Shown: in pieces, positions 20,993 to 33,216 of the stretch | How positions within the stretch are numbered: the stretch's first letter is position 1 | Layout: every line of letters starts with the position of its first letter | DNA from: Galeopsis tetrahit | Taxonomy: Eukaryota; Streptophyta; Magnoliopsida; Lamiales; Lamiaceae | Length of the DNA: 64,000 nt | Reading direction: 5' to 3' | Assembly: GCA_963675135.1 (NCBI GenBank) | Contig: OY776119.1 | Coordinates: 38,811,198 to 38,875,197 of the forward strand | Translations under genes and position numbers: made by a program | The notes under the pieces: generated by a model | The model's database searches: none | The model's input: only the letters and a program-made list of their open reading frames with translations | Told to the model about the DNA's origin: nothing

Positions 20993-22007
20993 GACTGAAA
21001 ATTTGGTTTATTGTATCATCCTTAATTACTTTTCTTCCCGCGTCTAATCAGTTGCTTAGTTTCTTAATTAGGCTGACTGTGCACGTGAATGTCACAGGAG
21101 GCACATTTTTTCGGGTTGAACTTTTGATAGGTAACAACTTTAACGGGCAAAATCAAAATTAGACCCATAACTTCTTCTTTTTTCGCAATTTCAGTCTCAT
21201 TTAGCTTGATTGACCATATTTTAAGCTAGTTTGGCACGAGAGACCCGTTTTTTTGTTGAATGCGTACGTAAGACTAATTTTTTAGGCTAATTTTGCATAC
21301 CCTACAATCACCACGCCTTCACCCCCACCGTCTTGCTACCCCCACACCTCAACCCACCATCATACAACAAACTACATCCTCACGACTAGGGTAGTAAACG
21401 AATGAATTGTTTTGGTAAATTGGGTATTCATATTCAAAATTTTATTAATTATTCGAATCGTATACAAACTTTCTTTTTTATTCGATTAGTAAACAAATAC
21501 AAACACATATATTAGGAAGAAATAAATTTCTTGATGGGAAAAGAGAAGAAGTGAGGATGATGTATGATTGAATTTTAATGAAATGAAGAAATGAAAGATT
21601 GATCATTGTTCTCCCAAATTCTTCCCACCATGTCCAAAGAGCCAACGTTACGTACTGAGGAAAGTCCTATTTATCTTATTGTGAAACACAAAAGTGGTGA
21701 ATAGAAGAGATTTGTGGCAGGCTTATGACAATTATGTGATGCGACACACTTGATGAGTGATAAATGTACATAATTTACTTGTGTGATTGAGTGGAAACAT
21801 ATCTTGTGAGGAATGTGAATCAAGTGTTCGACTTTTCTTCGTTTTAATCACTATGTGCATGATGGTGGTAAGAGAGTTCATGGCTGGTGATCATTCATTG
21901 AAAATTCACTAGATCATATCATTGCTATCATTGATTCCATGATTCAAATTTTTCATGATCAATTAGCTTTGATCTTTCTTTCTTTGCTTGGGGACAAGCA
22001 AATCTTT
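20993..22007. other. non-coding, right part probably 3' UTR of an Athila-like gypsy element
   Basis: No ORF recognised. From about 21600 the text leads without a break to 'tttgcttggggacaagcaaa', a phrase that precedes the polypurine tract in many plant gypsy elements of the Athila type. The body of that element is not present to the left. Confidence 0.45.
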
Positions 22008-22020
22008 AAGTTATGGGGGG
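22008..22020 (+). promoter_or_regulatory. polypurine tract of an Athila-like element
   Basis: aagttatgggggg immediately before the LTR start TGATTTTTGG at 22021, preceded by the ggggacaagcaaa phrase. Confidence 0.65.
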
Positions 22021-22072
22021 TGATTTTTGGTGAGATTGTGCGAATTTGTAAAGTGATTATGCCATAAATATT

Positions 22073-22831
22073 TGTTGATGTTGATATAAGTGTTTTGTAA
22101 AATGATCCAACACTAACAGCCGAGTGTTGTAACTAATGTTCCCAACACTTATGACAACATCAGAATTTGCCCTTCCTTTTCTCACTAATTCCAATCTTAC
22201 ACTTGTTTTCTAGTAATGTCCCCAGTGCAGTAAGAAGACGTGGCAACACCAGGTCACGCAGCTGTATTGGGAATAATATAAGAAGTCCTACATTTAAGGA
22301 GATGTGAAGAGACGTTAATCATAACCGCTTGATCTCACGGCTGTGATGATCATAGGAGTTGAGAGCAGTTCGTACCCTATACATATAAATATTGTAGCTG
22401 TCTCAATACAAGATACACAAGAAGAAATTAAAAGTTATCTTTGATTACTAGTCTATAGAACGCTATATAGGCTTCTAGTTAGGAAAATACTTGTTTCTTC
22501 TTGTAGATTTGCACATTATTGTATAGCCGAATAATAGTGTGTTGATCATGGTCATATTTACTAGGTTATATGCATAGATCTATGAGGGAGATAGTTTCAT
22601 AAGATCTAGTAAATTATTTACACTTCTCGAAGTGTTTTTGTACACCTCAAAGAGGTTGTAATCGTTTCACATATTTTTATATAGTGAACAACATAGATTA
22701 TTTTATAATATACGCAAATTTATAATACTTTCATTTTTCAAAGTGCAATTTAATTTCCGCTGCATAATGTTGTTTGGATAGTGCCAACACGACAAACAAA
22801 ATCTTTGATTTCGCACGCTCACACACTTTCA
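22073..22831 (+). repeat. 5' LTR of copia A
   Basis: Begins TGTTGATGTTG and ends CACACACTTTCA, 1-2 bp before the primer site. TATA-like atacatataaata lies near 22380. The last 190 bp reappear at 24461-24650. Confidence 0.85.
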
Positions 22832-22833
22832 GT

Positions 22834-22845
22834 TGGTATCATAGC
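22834..22845 (+). promoter_or_regulatory. primer binding site of copia A
   Basis: TGGTATCATAGC, one mismatch from the standard initiator-Met site TGGTATCAGAGC. Confidence 0.85.
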
Positions 22846-22897
22846 TAACTACTTGATACACTAAATAGAGACTCTGCTTAGAGTGTGTGATTTTGAA

Positions 22898-24365
22898 ATG
22901 GAGTATCCACTTTCACCCGCTCTAAAGCCTCATATTCGAGATTGCACGAACTATGCCTTCTAGAAACCGAAGATGAGAATGTACATCAAATCCATTGATG
23001 AACGAGGCTGGAGGAATGTTCTTGATGGTTGGACTCAACCAAGAACCACGGCGGATGAAGACAATGAAGCTCGGATCAAGAGAGAGCTCGACTGGACAAA
23101 TGATGAAATCACAGCAGCCAATTACAATTTAAAAGCGTTGAATGTAATCTTCACGTCAATTGATGCCTCAATGTTCAAGATCATCTCAAACTGCATATCA
23201 TCGAAGGATGCATGGGATCGGCTGCAAGAGCATTGTGAAGGATGGATAGTGTACGAAGAACCAGACTTCGTATGCTTGGAACCAAGTTCGAGAATTTGAG
23301 GATGAAAGAAGAGGAAACCATTTCACCTTACAATGAAAAGATGACTGAGATTTCAAATGAAGCTCATTCTCTTGGAGATCCAATATCCAATACAAGGTTA
23401 GTTCATAAAATCCTTAGATCAGTTCCTAAACGTTTTGAACCTACGATATTTGTTAAGTCAAAATGAGGTGATTTGTATTTTGAAAAATTATGAAATAAAT
23501 ATTTTTAAAAAGACTGATAATGATAAGAAAGTGCTTATTTTCAAAGGTAATGCCTCATCATCTACATTATCAGGTTCTGGAAAGTCTCCTTATGTTACTG
23601 AAATCGAATCTGATGAAGATGAAATCGAGGAATATTTCAACAATCCTGATTACATGGTTTTTATTACTAAACAGTTTAAAACTTTCTTGAGAAACAAGAA
23701 CAATAAGTTTAAGGATAATATTCAACCTAAGGTTCAGATTAACAACACTCAACAATTTCATGCTAGGAAGAATACTTTCAATCCTTTTAGACAATTGGAA
23801 AGAGGTAACATGTTTAGATGTGATCAAGAAATGTGTTGGATATGGTCATTATGCTAATGAATGTGCCAACACCACACTAAAAAAGAAACTTAATTTCACT
23901 ACTACTTTAAGTGATGAGCCTGATGTTGTACATGATCCTGAAAAACATTATGAAAAAGCTTTTGAATATGATGATACTTTTGATGATGATCTGAATGATT
24001 ATTACGATGTGAGGACAAATGAGCCATCACTTAGAAAATCACTGAGTAATAATGCTCCAGAATTTAACTGTTTCACAAGTTCTGTTACAGAAACGGGTAC
24101 TTCATGTAAAGCAGGTTTATCCAGAAGAGATGCTGACATTCAAGACTTATCTAACACTGTTTTTAAACTGGAAAGTCTTTTAACAAAGAAGGATAAAGAA
24201 ATTTCTAAACTCAAAGAAAGGCTAGAAGTATTTATTCTTCATTTTATGAAATACTTTTATGAAAATTCTTTAACAAATGAAAAAGTTTTTAAGATATCTT
24301 CTGAAACTGAGAAACTTAATCACATAATTAAGTCTCTGAACTTTGAAAACTCTGACTTAACATAA
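22898..24365 (+). pseudogene. copia A gag with zinc knuckle and coiled-coil tail
   Basis: ATG at 22898 (MEYPLSPALKPHIRDCTNYAF) runs into a TAG, then the same frame continues at 22973 with MRMYIKSIDERGW, ANYNLKALNVIFTSIDASMF and CISSKDAWDRLQEHCEG, the copia gag pattern. Frameshifts near 23250 and 23460 lead into DNDKKVLIFKGNASSS and an HARKNTFNPF..CVGYGHYANECANTTLKKK zinc-knuckle region (about 23755-23880). A predicted coiled coil follows (LSNTVFKLESLLTKKDKEIS, about 24145-24200) and further helical text to 24365. Long coiled coils after gag zinc knuckles occur in several plant copia groups. Confidence 0.8.
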
Positions 24366-24460
24366 TCTATTACCAAGCCTGAAGGTATTCCAACAAGAAA
24401 GGATATTGAAATATCTAAACTTGAAGATAGGTTGAAGTAAAGATTTTCTGAAGGAAGCCT

Positions 24461-24650
24461 CACCTTTAAGAGGTTGTAATCTTTTCACATATTTTTATAT
24501 AGTGAATAGCGTAGATTATTATATAATCTACGCAAATTTTGGAAACTTTCATTTTTCAAAGTGCAATTTAATTTTTTGCTGCATAGTGTTGTCTCGACAG
24601 TGCCAACACGATAGACAGCATCTCTGATTTCACATGCACACACACTTTCA
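24461..24650 (+). repeat. 3' LTR remnant of copia A
   Basis: Matches the last 190 bp of the 5' LTR (cacctcaaagaggttgtaat... to ...cacacactttca). Its 5' end fuses directly to gag-derived sequence at 24460, marking the deletion junction. Confidence 0.85.
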
Positions 24651-24655
24651 ATATC

Positions 24656-26235
24656 GTTTAATGCTTGCAAAAATCGTGTAAAGTAGTTTTATTGTCTAAT
24701 TATTGATGCACGATTGTTTGCTTGGTTTTTAGGGAAAAATGACTTGTTTTGAAGCAAATCATGCCAAATCGTGCGGTTTGATCGAGCTGAAGTGGGGATC
24801 AGATGAGAGGTTCAGATTAAAGAATTATGCATAAAACAAATTCAATGGTGAAACTCGGTCGAGTGTATAGTCTCAGCCGAGTAAAATGATCAGAGGGTAT
24901 GAATTGAAGGCTACGACCGAGTCACCAACTCTGCCGAGTCAAGGAAATTTTTACCTCGGCCGAGTCTATAGTCTTGGCCGAGTTCGAGCTGTACTTGCAA
25001 CCTCAAAATTTTGATCCGACTCGGCCATGCTCCCAAACTTGGCTGAGTCGCTGCTTTGAAGAGGCGTGGATGCATTTTTACTAAGTCCCGACTCGGCTGA
25101 GTCAACTCGGATTTTTACTCCCAACTTATTTTGACCTACGAGCACCACACTAATGTAAAAGTGTATAAATAGGCCAATTTTCGGTTTTAGAGAAGAGTTT
25201 TCCCATTTTTGTAAGAGTTCTACACACAATTCACATAGTTCAATGTTTTCTTAAGGTTTTTGTCATTTAAATTCCATAGATTAGCTTAGATAGTGGTAAA
25301 AAATTCTTTCAAGCATATATTAGTGTTGGGCTTTCTTAATTATTTCAAGTTGTAGCTTTATTTCAACAATCAAGGTGATATTTACTTTAATTGCAAGTTC
25401 AATTTAGTAATTTCTCATTTCTTAAAATTTCCTTGTTATTAGTTATGAGTTTGATGTTATCTTGTGTTGTAGCCATGGGATTCTCTTCTAAAACCATGGG
25501 CTAAGTCCTAATTGTCTTGGGTGTGGATGTTTTTATGTGTGTTTAATGTAATAATGGATTAACTGCATGATTAGCTTAGGTTTTGGGTGTTTATGCATCT
25601 ATTATTGTGTTTTAAATGATAAATTTAGTTAATCAACCCTATTAGCTAGCATGTTCGATTATGTTTATTGCAACGAGAGTTGGGTTGCATGATTGGGGGT
25701 GTGGGTGTGAGATTTGGTTAATTGAATAGAAGTTAATTAGTAATTAGCTTAACCGAGAGAGGATTAATTGCAAGACCGACAAATTTAAACATCAATTGAA
25801 TATAGGTCGTCTAGGAAATTTAACCGAGAGAGGATTAATCGCAAGACCGAAAAATTAGTAACCGTTTTGAAAGTGTTTACGATTCACTATCTTAGGAGCT
25901 TACGATATTAATTATATCTTATAATTGCTAATTAATGCACGTGTTTACCTAAGCCTCACGAGGGGTTGATCTACACATAGTAGTGATAGCCTTTAGCTTA
26001 ACCAAAACTAAAGGTTTCATTCATGAAATTGATTTGTTTGATCGTTAAATCACCCACAAAATAGAAACATCCGAGGCAATACTCTCTCCTTGCACTTTCA
26101 TACGAAACTTAGTTCGTTTTTATTTCACTTGTCTTGTTATTCTTGTTTGTGTTAAATTTAGTATAATTTAGTTTATCTCTTGGTTCTTGTCTCAAATTGG
26201 TGTTGATTGTTAATTTTCTTGCATGTTAGTTAATC
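24656..26235 (+). other. continuation of the Athila-like LTR
   Basis: Non-coding. It contains repeated actcggccgag-like phrases (24855-25110), a TATA-like tgtataaatagg near 25157, and the duplicated ccgagagaggattaat motif. The short minus ORFs here have no family resemblance. Confidence 0.6.
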
Positions 26236-26343
26236 TAGCTTGTTGGGATATGAATCCTTGAAACAATATAGAGTTGATGAAATTGAGTTTTGATGGCCAA
26301 AAGCAAATTAAAGTTAATGATATATGTGGTTGGAAGTCATCTT

Positions 26344-28089
26344 TGTTAGGGTTATACTGGCAAGTATGCTTTTAGTGCTACTTATGTATACAAATTGATT
26401 CTTGCACTTATAAATGAGAATAATATTTTTATCACTGGTTGCTTTAAATATAATGAATGTTAATTATTTATTGCATAAATGTTCAGATGTATTTTACATT
26501 GTGGACAATGTGGTGTGTAGAAGATCACAGAAGATCACATTGTCAGTTTCTTGTATATAAGTACAATTGATTCACAACATAGATGGAATTGAACAATCCA
26601 TTGGTAGAAGTTGAGGTGTAAGGCTCGGATTGGTTTATCTTGACCAAGAGATTACACTAGTGCATTATGATGTGCTGAATAGGACCTACAGAGAGGTAAT
26701 TCTTCTAGACTGACTTAAGGAATGAAGAATTAGACCTCAGTGGTTGTTGATTTCTTAATCTCTGTCACTTAAATGGGATTGTCTGTAGTTAAGAAGTATT
26801 GCTTTGATTTATTATGGGTAAAGAATCAATTTGATTCAATACTTTGTATTTTGGGCAATATTATTAATTACAGGACAGCTTGCCAAAATTAATACAGAGA
26901 ATCGTGTCTTGGAGTGTCAAGTTGATTATGTCCCCTTGGTGGGCTCAGTAGGTTTATCATATCAAATCTGATCAGTGGAATTTATTTCCGGTATGATAAT
27001 AATGTTGAGCTGTCCTTACTCCGAGGAATAAAAGATATTAATTAATTAAAGCATTCAGTAGCTTAAATTAATTGATGGACATTGAATCTTAAACACGGGA
27101 AATAATAACCGGGAGCCATATTTCGTAATATGGGTTAGGATGGATAGTGCAATATTAATTCTGTAGTGGAATGAATTAATATTAATGTGCTGGAAAAATG
27201 TTGTGGCTCAATATTGATTTTTGGGCCCATTGGGAGGTCCAATCCTAATTCTCCTAAAGGCCCCTCAAGTAGCCCAATAAAAGTCTATTAATTAAGGTAA
27301 TTAAAAGATAAGGATTAATTTTGTTGCAAGAAATTAGAGAGAGATATTTATGAAAAAAGATATATGGAAATAAGAGATTATTTCTATATTATTCCAAGAT
27401 AAATTGACCGGTCAATTTTTCTTTCTTGTAAGAGAAGAAACATAGATTCTCTCTTATAAAAGGAGAAGAAAAAAATTGGTACTCTTGAGACTAAGAAAAG
27501 AAAAAAAAAGATCTGTAATTTTCGAAATTATAGTGTGTGCAACAAGAGAAAATTAATTCTTCCTTGAGAGTTAATAGTTCGTGAGATCTCTCACCGGGTC
27601 AACAGACTAGGACTTAGGGAATACTTGAGAAGGCAATTGGGTTGAAGTTGTTACTCTTCTCAACGGCATCTCTCCGATTTAAAGGTAAACACGTAATCCC
27701 TTAGTTCCGAATGTTTAGGGATTTAATTATTTTACCGTACATTCATTACATAAATTAATTGATTTAATTTGTTTAAATTATGAAATTAGATTTATGATAA
27801 TTCATATTTAAATTACATCCCAAATAGATCCGGGTAATTTTAAAGGAGTCTAAAAGGATTCCCGAGAGTCTCAAAAGATCCCTAGGGCATCTCAAAAGAT
27901 CCCTAGGGCATCTCAAAAGATTCCCGGGAGTCTCAAAGGATTTCTAGCGTGATGGTCCATAACCCACAAGTGCCAAAAATTCCCCACAAAGGAGATGGGG
28001 AATGTGGTCCCATAATAATTTCCCACAAAGGAGCTGGGGACCACATTGTTGGGGGACTATTATTGGGTATTGGGATTACTTTCCCAACA
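26344..28089 (+). repeat. 5' LTR of copia B
   Basis: TGTTAGGGTTATACTGG to TTTCCCAACA, 1746 bp. It contains a local tandem array (about 27840-27950) of about 25-bp units (tctcaaaagatccctagggc), with one unit more than the 3' LTR. Confidence 0.93.
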
Positions 28090-28091
28090 GT

Positions 28092-28104
28092 TGGTATCAG
28101 AGCC
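28092..28104 (+). promoter_or_regulatory. primer binding site of copia B
   Basis: TGGTATCAGAGCC two bases after the LTR end, the perfect initiator-Met site of copia elements. Confidence 0.93.
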
Positions 28105-29190
28105 AAGGTTTTGGGCTCTGTAATTTAAATTAGAATTTAAATCTATTTACATTAAATTGATATTTGGATGGTAGAATTGTTAGATCTTTTTTTGCAGGTA
28201 TCCAATTATCATGGTTTTAAAGTATGTTTTAATTTATGTTGTTTGAATGTGGTTTTTAATCTGATTCGGTCAGATTTGTTTTTCCCGTGAGAAAATCAAC
28301 GGGTAGATTAGATTATTTAATTTGTAATAGACTAGTCTAGATGTTAGATTTATTTTTGTAAATAAATTGTAACGGATCAAAGACGAAGACCTTTGGACGG
28401 ATTAAAGAATCGTAGGCGCACCCGGACGACCAAGCCACACGGGCCGGTTGTGGGCGTGGCGAGATTTTTTTTGTTGCGGCCGTGGGAGTACGAATTTCTT
28501 GTTTCTTCAAAACGAGAAAATTAAACCATTATAATTGGACGTGTTTGCATAATTTGTGTTTAATTTTGTTTTGTTATTATGCTATGATTATTTGTTAATT
28601 TTGCATGAGGATTCGTGAAAAACCTCAAGTTTAAAAATTACTAAGTATGTTTTTTTAATCAAATTTATTTAAGATAATAAATTGATTAAATGGCCTCCAT
28701 ATATTATTTATTTGTGAAGTATTTTTGCTACGCATTGGGAAGCGCCTCTCTCTCTATCGGATAGGCCAAAGGATAAGTTCACATGAATAAATTCCTTTAA
28801 GGATGATTGTGGATTATTACTAGTGGCGGTATGACCCTCCCATCGAGTGGCTTATTCAAAACGAAATAATAGTCCTGTATTTAATTATGGTTATTACTTA
28901 GGTATACAATTGATATATTAACTTCCCATCGGAGTCCCTGTCAATTTTATATGGCCAAGTTAAAGCCAACTATTAATTTTGAATTAAAGGTTTGTAACTG
29001 CTTTGTTTGTAACCTACTTAAATGTATTTGAGTAAACGTTCACACTCATCGTGACTTGCTTAAATTGGTTTTAAGATGTTGGCTGATGCATGTTTATATC
29101 GTTTTTTGAGGTTTTTGATATAGTACATGTGATAAAATTATGTGTTAATAGGATATTAATACAAATTGTATATTTTATTCTCAGTTCAGC
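28105..29190 (+). other. leader of copia B
   Basis: About 1.1 kb without ORFs of note between primer site and gag ATG. Parts resemble the leader of copia E (59741-61029) in layout. Confidence 0.6.
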
Positions 29191-32100
29191 ATGTCGTCTT
29201 CTTTTAACCCACTGTTTAGTATACTTAAAGAAAATAAATTGGAAGGAGAGAATTATGTGGATTGGAAAAGACATTTATTTATAGTCTTGACTGCACAACA
29301 GCATAAGTGGGTCCTTGATGAACCTAAACCCCCTGCCCCTACGGATGAGACGAACCAAGAAGATAAGGAATATCATAAGGAGTGGATGAGATCCGATGAA
29401 ATGGCTAGGTGTACCATCTTTGCTTCAATGTCAGATGTGTTGCAACACCAACACCAGAACATGGAATCCGCTTCAGCTATTATGATGAACCTTAAGGAAC
29501 TTTTTGCTCATCAGAATCGTACGGCTAGACAAATGACCATGATAGATATGTTATCACAGAAAATGGTCGAGGGAACGCCTGTGAGGGATCACGTTCTTCA
29601 AATGATGGGTTTCCTTAACAAACTTGAAATTCTTGGTGTTGAATTCGATGCGGAAACGCAGATCGATTCCATACTCCATTCTCTACCGAAAAGTTTTGAG
29701 AAGTTCCAACTGAATTATACGATGAATGATCAAGAGTATACATTGGCTCAGCTCTTGCAAGCTTTAGTTTCGGCTGAGATGTTAATGGGACCAAGGAACG
29801 AGCATACGACAATGTTGGCAAATGGTCCATCTTCTAATTCTACACCGAAAGGTGGAAAGAAGAAGAAGAAGGCAAATGGCCAGAAACAAGCTAATAATAA
29901 GGAAAAGATATCAATTGAGGGAGGTGTCCAGAAAAAGACCACTAAGGGAAAGTGCTTTAGTTGCAGTCTGAAAGGACATTGGAAGTCAGCCTGTACCAAG
30001 CCTAAGAAGGCTGGTAAGCAAGGTAATTCTCACGCACTAGTAATTGAAACTTGTTTAGCGGTGTATTCTTCCCATTCGTGGGTGGTGGATACGGGAGCCA
30101 CTGATCATGTTTGTTTCAATTTTCAGGGGTTCAAGCTAACCCGACAACTTAGTGGGAGTGAGATCATCATCACCATGGGCAATGCTACGAAAGTGGCGGC
30201 TGTTGCAGTGAGAGATGTGCAACTATCTTTTAGTGATAGAATTTTAGTTTTAAAAGACGTTCTTTATGTTCCGAGTTTTAGAAAGAATTTGATTTCAGTT
30301 TCTAAACTATTTTTGGATGGATATTTAGTTTCTTTTAATAAGAATGTCGTTATTTGTCGTAATGACGAGATTATCTGTTCGGGAGCATTGGTGAATAATC
30401 TTTATACTATTAATTGTGCACATTCCACACAAAATGAATCGTATAACACATCGACTATTTCTAAGAAAAGAAAGCATTCTTCAGACATGAACGAAACACT
30501 CCTGTGGCATCTTAGACTTGGTCATATTAATCTAAGAAGGATTCAAAGGTTGGTGAATGACGGCTCGTTGGAATCACTCCAGGTTGAGCCGTTTCCAACC
30601 TGTGAATCATGTTTAGAGGGTAAAATGACCAAAAGAGCTTTTGGGGCAAAGGGGAATAGAGCTAGTGAAGTGTTGGAACTCGTTCATACTGATGTATGTG
30701 GACCAATGTCAATTCAAGCAAAAGGTGGTTTTGAGTATTTCGTTAGATTTATCGATGATTACTCAAGATATGGATACATCTATCTAATGCGGCATAAGTC
30801 TGAGACCTTTGATAAATTCAAAGAGTTTAAGGCTGAAGCAGAAAAGCATAGGGAAAAGAGTATCAAGTTTCTACGATCAGATCGTGGAGGCGAATACCTC
30901 AGCAATGAATTTTTGGGCTACTTATAAGGTGAAGGGATTGTATCCCAATTAACTGCACCCGGAACCCCCCAACAAAATGGGGTTGCAGAGCGAAGAAATC
31001 GAACTCTTTTAGAGATGGTCAGATATATGATGAGTTATTCAGATTTACCTAAGTCGTTTTGGGGTTATGCCTTGGAAACAGCGACTTACATTCTGAATTT
31101 GGTACCTTCCAAATCAGTTCCTAAAACCCCTACTGAATTGTGGACCGGGCGAAAGCCTAGTCTAAAACACATAAGAATTTGGGGGTGTCCTGCATACGTG
31201 TTGGACAAGGAAGCTGGAAAGTTAGACCCTCGTTCAGAATTAAGGCTGTTTGTAGGATATCCTAGAGGAACGAAAGGGGGTTTATTCTATAGTCCAAAGG
31301 ATCAGCGAATTGTGATAAGCACACATTCTAGATTCTTGGAAGAAAACTATATGAGTAATAGAAAGCCCAAGAGTGAGATTACCTTAAAAGAATTAAGAGG
31401 GCCAACTCCTATACCAAGTGTACAAGTAGATGTACCAAGAGATACACAAACACAACCGGAACCTCGTCGTAGTGGGAGGGTTGTGAGACAACCTGAGCGA
31501 TTCATGTTCGTGGGAGAGTCTTCGGACTTGGTCCCCGGAGAGGATGAATCTGACCCCTGGACGTACGATGAGGCAATCCAAGATAAGGATGCAGATTCTT
31601 GGCAAACTACAATGGAAGCAGAAATAGGGTCTATGGATCATAACAAAGTGTGGGAGCTTGTGGAACCACCCAAAGGCATAAAGCCTATTGGATGCAAGTG
31701 GGTCTACAAGAGAAAAAGAGGATCAGATGGGAAGGTTGAAACCTTCAAAGCTAGACTAGTAGCAAAAGGATATACTCAAAAAGAGGGAATCGATTATGAG
31801 GAGACCTTTTCGCCTATAGCTATGCTTAAGTCTATCCGTATTCTCTTGTTAATTGCAGCTCACCTAGACTTTGAGATCTGGCAAATGGATGTCAAGACAG
31901 CTTTCCTAAATGGAAGTCTTGAACAAGAAATCTACATGCGCCAACCCGAAGGCTTCATTGAAAAAGGCTAAGAGAATCTTGTATGCAAGCTTAAAAGGTC
32001 AATATATGGACTTAAGCAAGCATCGCGAGCTTGGAATCAATGTTTTGATCAGGTGATACAATCCTATGGATTTGATCAAAATGAGTTTGAGAGTTGTGTC

Positions 32101-33129
32101 TATAAGAAATGTATCGGAACTGCCTTGGTATTCTTAGTATTATACGTAGACGACATTCTGCTTATTGGAAACAATAAAAAGGTGTTGACAGACGTGAGGA
32201 TATGGTTGTCAAAACAGTTTGATATGAAGGATTTAGGAGAAGCTGGTCACATCCTTGGGATTAAGATTACTCGAGATCGCCAGAAAAGGATGATATGCTT
32301 ATCCCAAACCTCATTCATAGACACTATTTTGAAAAGATTCAGCATGCAAAATTCCAAGAAAGGATTTGTTCCTTTTAGACATGGAATTCATCTATCTAAA
32401 GAGATGTGTCCTAAGACACAAAAGGAGATGGATGAGATGAGAAACATTCCATATGCGTCGGCAGTTGGAAGCCTCATGTATGTAATACTGTGCACGAGAC
32501 CGGATATTTGTTTTGCTGTAGGCATGGTAGCAAGATATCAAAGTAACCCAGGGAAAGAACATTGGACTGCAGTTAAAAACATTCTCAAGTATCTAAAAAG
32601 AACTCGAGATAGAATGTTAGTTTATCAGTCAGACAGTCTGTTCCCTGTGGGTTATACGGACTCAGATTTCCAATCAGACATGGATTCTAGAAAATCTACC
32701 TCGGGTAGTGTGTTTTGTTTGGGGGGTGGAGCCATGACATGGAGAAGTGTGAAGCAGAAATGCATCGCTGATTCTACCATGGAAGCCGAATATGTAGCTG
32801 CTTGTGAAGCAGCGAAAGAAGCGGTTTGGCTTAAGAACTTCTTTGTGGACTTGGATGTGATTCCGAATTTGCCCAGCAGTATCACTATTTATTGCGATAA
32901 TGCTGGAGCAGTTGCAAATTCAAGGGAACCAAGAGCCCACAAGGCAAGCAAACACATTGAAAGGAAATACCATCTTATACGAGAAATCGTTAAGAGAGGA
33001 GACATAGTGGTGGCAAAGATCGCATCGGAAGACAACCTAGCTGATCCTTTCACAAAGGGTCTGCCTCAGAGTACATTCGAGAGACATGTGGAAGGAATGG
33101 GGGTCAAGTGCGTTGTCAAGCTGCTTTGA
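29191..33129 (+). pseudogene. copia B gag-pol polyprotein, two in-frame stops
   Basis: One frame of 1312 residues with stops at 30925-30927 and 31969-31971. Order: gag (MSSSFNPLFSILKENKLEGE, VDWKRHLFIVL, RARQMTMI-like text), zinc knuckle CFSCSLKGHWKSAC (about residues 254-267), protease WVVDTGATDHVC (about 296), pre-integrase LWHLRLGHINLRRIQ, and integrase (VHTDVCGP, LRSDRGGEY, PQQNGVAERRNRTLL around the first stop). RT follows with WVYKRKRGSDGKVETFKARL, WQMDVKTAFLNG, YGLKQASRAW and LYVDDILL (about 981-988), then RNase H with SRKSTSGSVF, STMEAEYVAACEA and DNAGAVANSREP. Integrase before RT is the Ty1/copia order. Ends before the polypurine tract. Confidence 0.95.
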
Positions 33130-33216
33130 GTATAAGTGGGAGAATTTAATAGGACATGTAGAACATGGACGTGCTGTAGTATACTTAAAAGCAGACTTTG
33201 AGTATAAGTGGGAGAT
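33125..33216 (+). promoter_or_regulatory. duplicated polypurine tract region of copia B
   Basis: The phrase ctttgagtataagtgggaga occurs twice, at about 33124-33143 (overlapping the stop codon) and 33195-33214. Only the second directly precedes the LTR start TGTTAGGG and is in the functional place. Confidence 0.8.

Larger units (their letters stand above)
22073..24650 (+). mobile_element. Ty1/copia element A, large internal deletion
   Basis: 5' LTR 22073-22831, initiator-Met primer site, gag, then only the last 190 bp of the 3' LTR (24461-24650). Protease, integrase, RT and RNase H are missing. The flanks atatt (22068-22072) and atatc (24651-24655) match at 4 of 5 bases. The native Athila-like LTR continues on both sides. 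Confidence 0.85.

Noticed and set aside
24911..25229. Minus-strand ORFs in the actcggccgag region
   Set aside because: Repetitive LTR sequence with a TATA box; no protein motifs.
29071..29284. Short ORFs in the copia B leader as genes
   Set aside because: AT-rich leader sequence overlapping the gag start; no conserved motifs.
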